From DATHYU01 sp033722675 (GTDB lineage: Bacteria > Actinomycetota > Acidimicrobiia > Spongiisociales > UBA11373), in the NCBI GenBank assembly GCA_033722675.1, contig JAWVYO010000020.1, forward strand, positions 1-31,942: a stretch of 31,942 nt of DNA. Direction: 5' to 3'. Below are positions 31,577 through 31,942 of the stretch, in pieces. Made by a program: the position numbers and the translations under genes. A model generated the notes under the pieces. That model saw nothing but the letters and a program-made list of their open reading frames with translations, was not told the DNA's origin and did no database searches. Within the stretch, counting starts at the first letter, position 1, and each line of letters starts with the position of its first letter.

Positions 31577-31942
31577 TCAGCCGTCCGGCTCCCCGGCGAT
31601 GCGCCCCCAGAACCATCGACGGGCGTCCTGGCTGCTCCGGGCCCCGGGATCCGTCCGTCGCTCGTGGATCAGCAGCGCCACCGCGAGAGCGGTCGTCGGC
31701 ACGAGCAGAAACTGCTCCCCCGCTGCCCCCAGCACCACCGCTTCGGCCGTCTGGATGTCGGGTCCCGCCCGGCCGAGGGCGACGAGGATCGCGTTGACGG
31801 CCACGAGCACCGTGATGTAGACGACCGTCCGCACGACCACACCCGGGCGCTCGTCGGGAGCGGCCTCGTTGAGGTGCTTGGCGTTGAACCCGAACCGGTA
31901 CAGGAGCGGGTACGCCAGCAGGAGATAGAACAGCCAGCCCGA
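31577..31942 (-). CDS. Membrane protein, C-terminal part
   Basis: The frame is open from the right window edge (beginning SGWLFYLLLAYPLLYRFGF) to a stop at 31577, about 121 residues. It shows three hydrophobic segments (at the edge, VVVRTVVYITVLVAVNAILVAL, and FLLVPTTALAVALLIHE) separated by short polar loops, and a basic C-terminus (RRWFWGRI). The internal GTG at 31840 is not a convincing start because the coding pattern continues through it. Family not recognised. It converges on the decarboxylase with a 21-bp gap. Confidence 0.6.
   Translation of the reverse strand, partial: SGWLFYLLLAYPLLYRFGFNAKHLNEAAPDERPGVVVRTVVYITVLVAVNAILVALGRAGPDIQTAEAVVLGAAGEQFLLVPTTALAVALLIHERRTDPGARSSQDARRWFWGRIAGEPDG

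Noticed and set aside
29986..31942. tRNA-associated genomic island
   Set aside because: No integrase and no repeat of the tRNA 3' end is visible in the window; the downstream decarboxylase has ordinary composition.
1..31942. CRISPR array
   Set aside because: No regularly spaced direct repeats were found by eye anywhere in the window.

Overview
The window is dense, very GC-rich DNA with short intergenic gaps, GTG starts, many stop/start overlaps and several lipoprotein signal peptides. This points to a Gram-positive-type actinobacterium; an Acidimicrobiia-like lineage is my inference from style and gene content, not from a marker gene. There are about 32 genes, one tRNA and one probable small structured RNA. 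I see no CRISPR array, complete insertion sequence, rRNA or prophage.

Layout. 1-5537: the 5' end of an ATP-grasp-like gene, an Nfu-type Fe-S protein, and a minus-strand run (hypothetical, HAD hydrolase, SDR dehydrogenase, PlsB acyltransferase). 5640-8350: a GNAT acetyltransferase, a tiny Cys/His protein, an apparently autonomous small transcript with an extended Shine-Dalgarno and a terminator (about 6446-6656), and a TetR/MDR-oxidoreductase divergent pair around a palindromic operator. 8340-10978: trehalose synthase and a metallo-beta-lactamase-fold hydrolase. 10975-13937: a two-gene copper module, made of a lipoprotein that fuses a cupredoxin, a NosD-like beta-helix and a PLDc_N-like membrane tail, and a TAT-exported two-domain multicopper oxidase that seems to start at CTG inside the preceding stop codon. 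13992-17007: M19 dipeptidase, Dabb protein, lipoprotein rhodanese with an operator-like palindrome, flavin reductase and two coupled small membrane proteins. 17114-20305: UvrD-like helicase with HRDC domain, and an SRPBCC protein.

20453-27568 is the centrepiece: a complete minus-strand nitrous-oxide-reduction operon in the order rrf2-type regulator, nosZ, membrane protein, nosD, nosF, nosY, nosL, cytochrome c. Almost every junction overlaps. NosZ is a clade II-type, apparently lipid-anchored enzyme with all seven CuZ histidines and the CuA motif. NosD/F/Y/L would supply copper-site maturation, and the lipoprotein cytochrome c is a plausible electron donor. A near-perfect 21-bp palindrome just upstream of the regulator gene is a strong candidate operator. 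No nosR is present.

27783-31942: a TetR/SRPBCC divergent pair, a truncated SRPBCC remnant next to anonymous sequence, a small ABM-like protein, tRNA-Arg(CCU), a PLP-dependent decarboxylase and the end of a membrane-protein gene. The two items I consider most likely to be undescribed are the small transcript at 6446-6656 and the cupredoxin/beta-helix plus multicopper-oxidase module.
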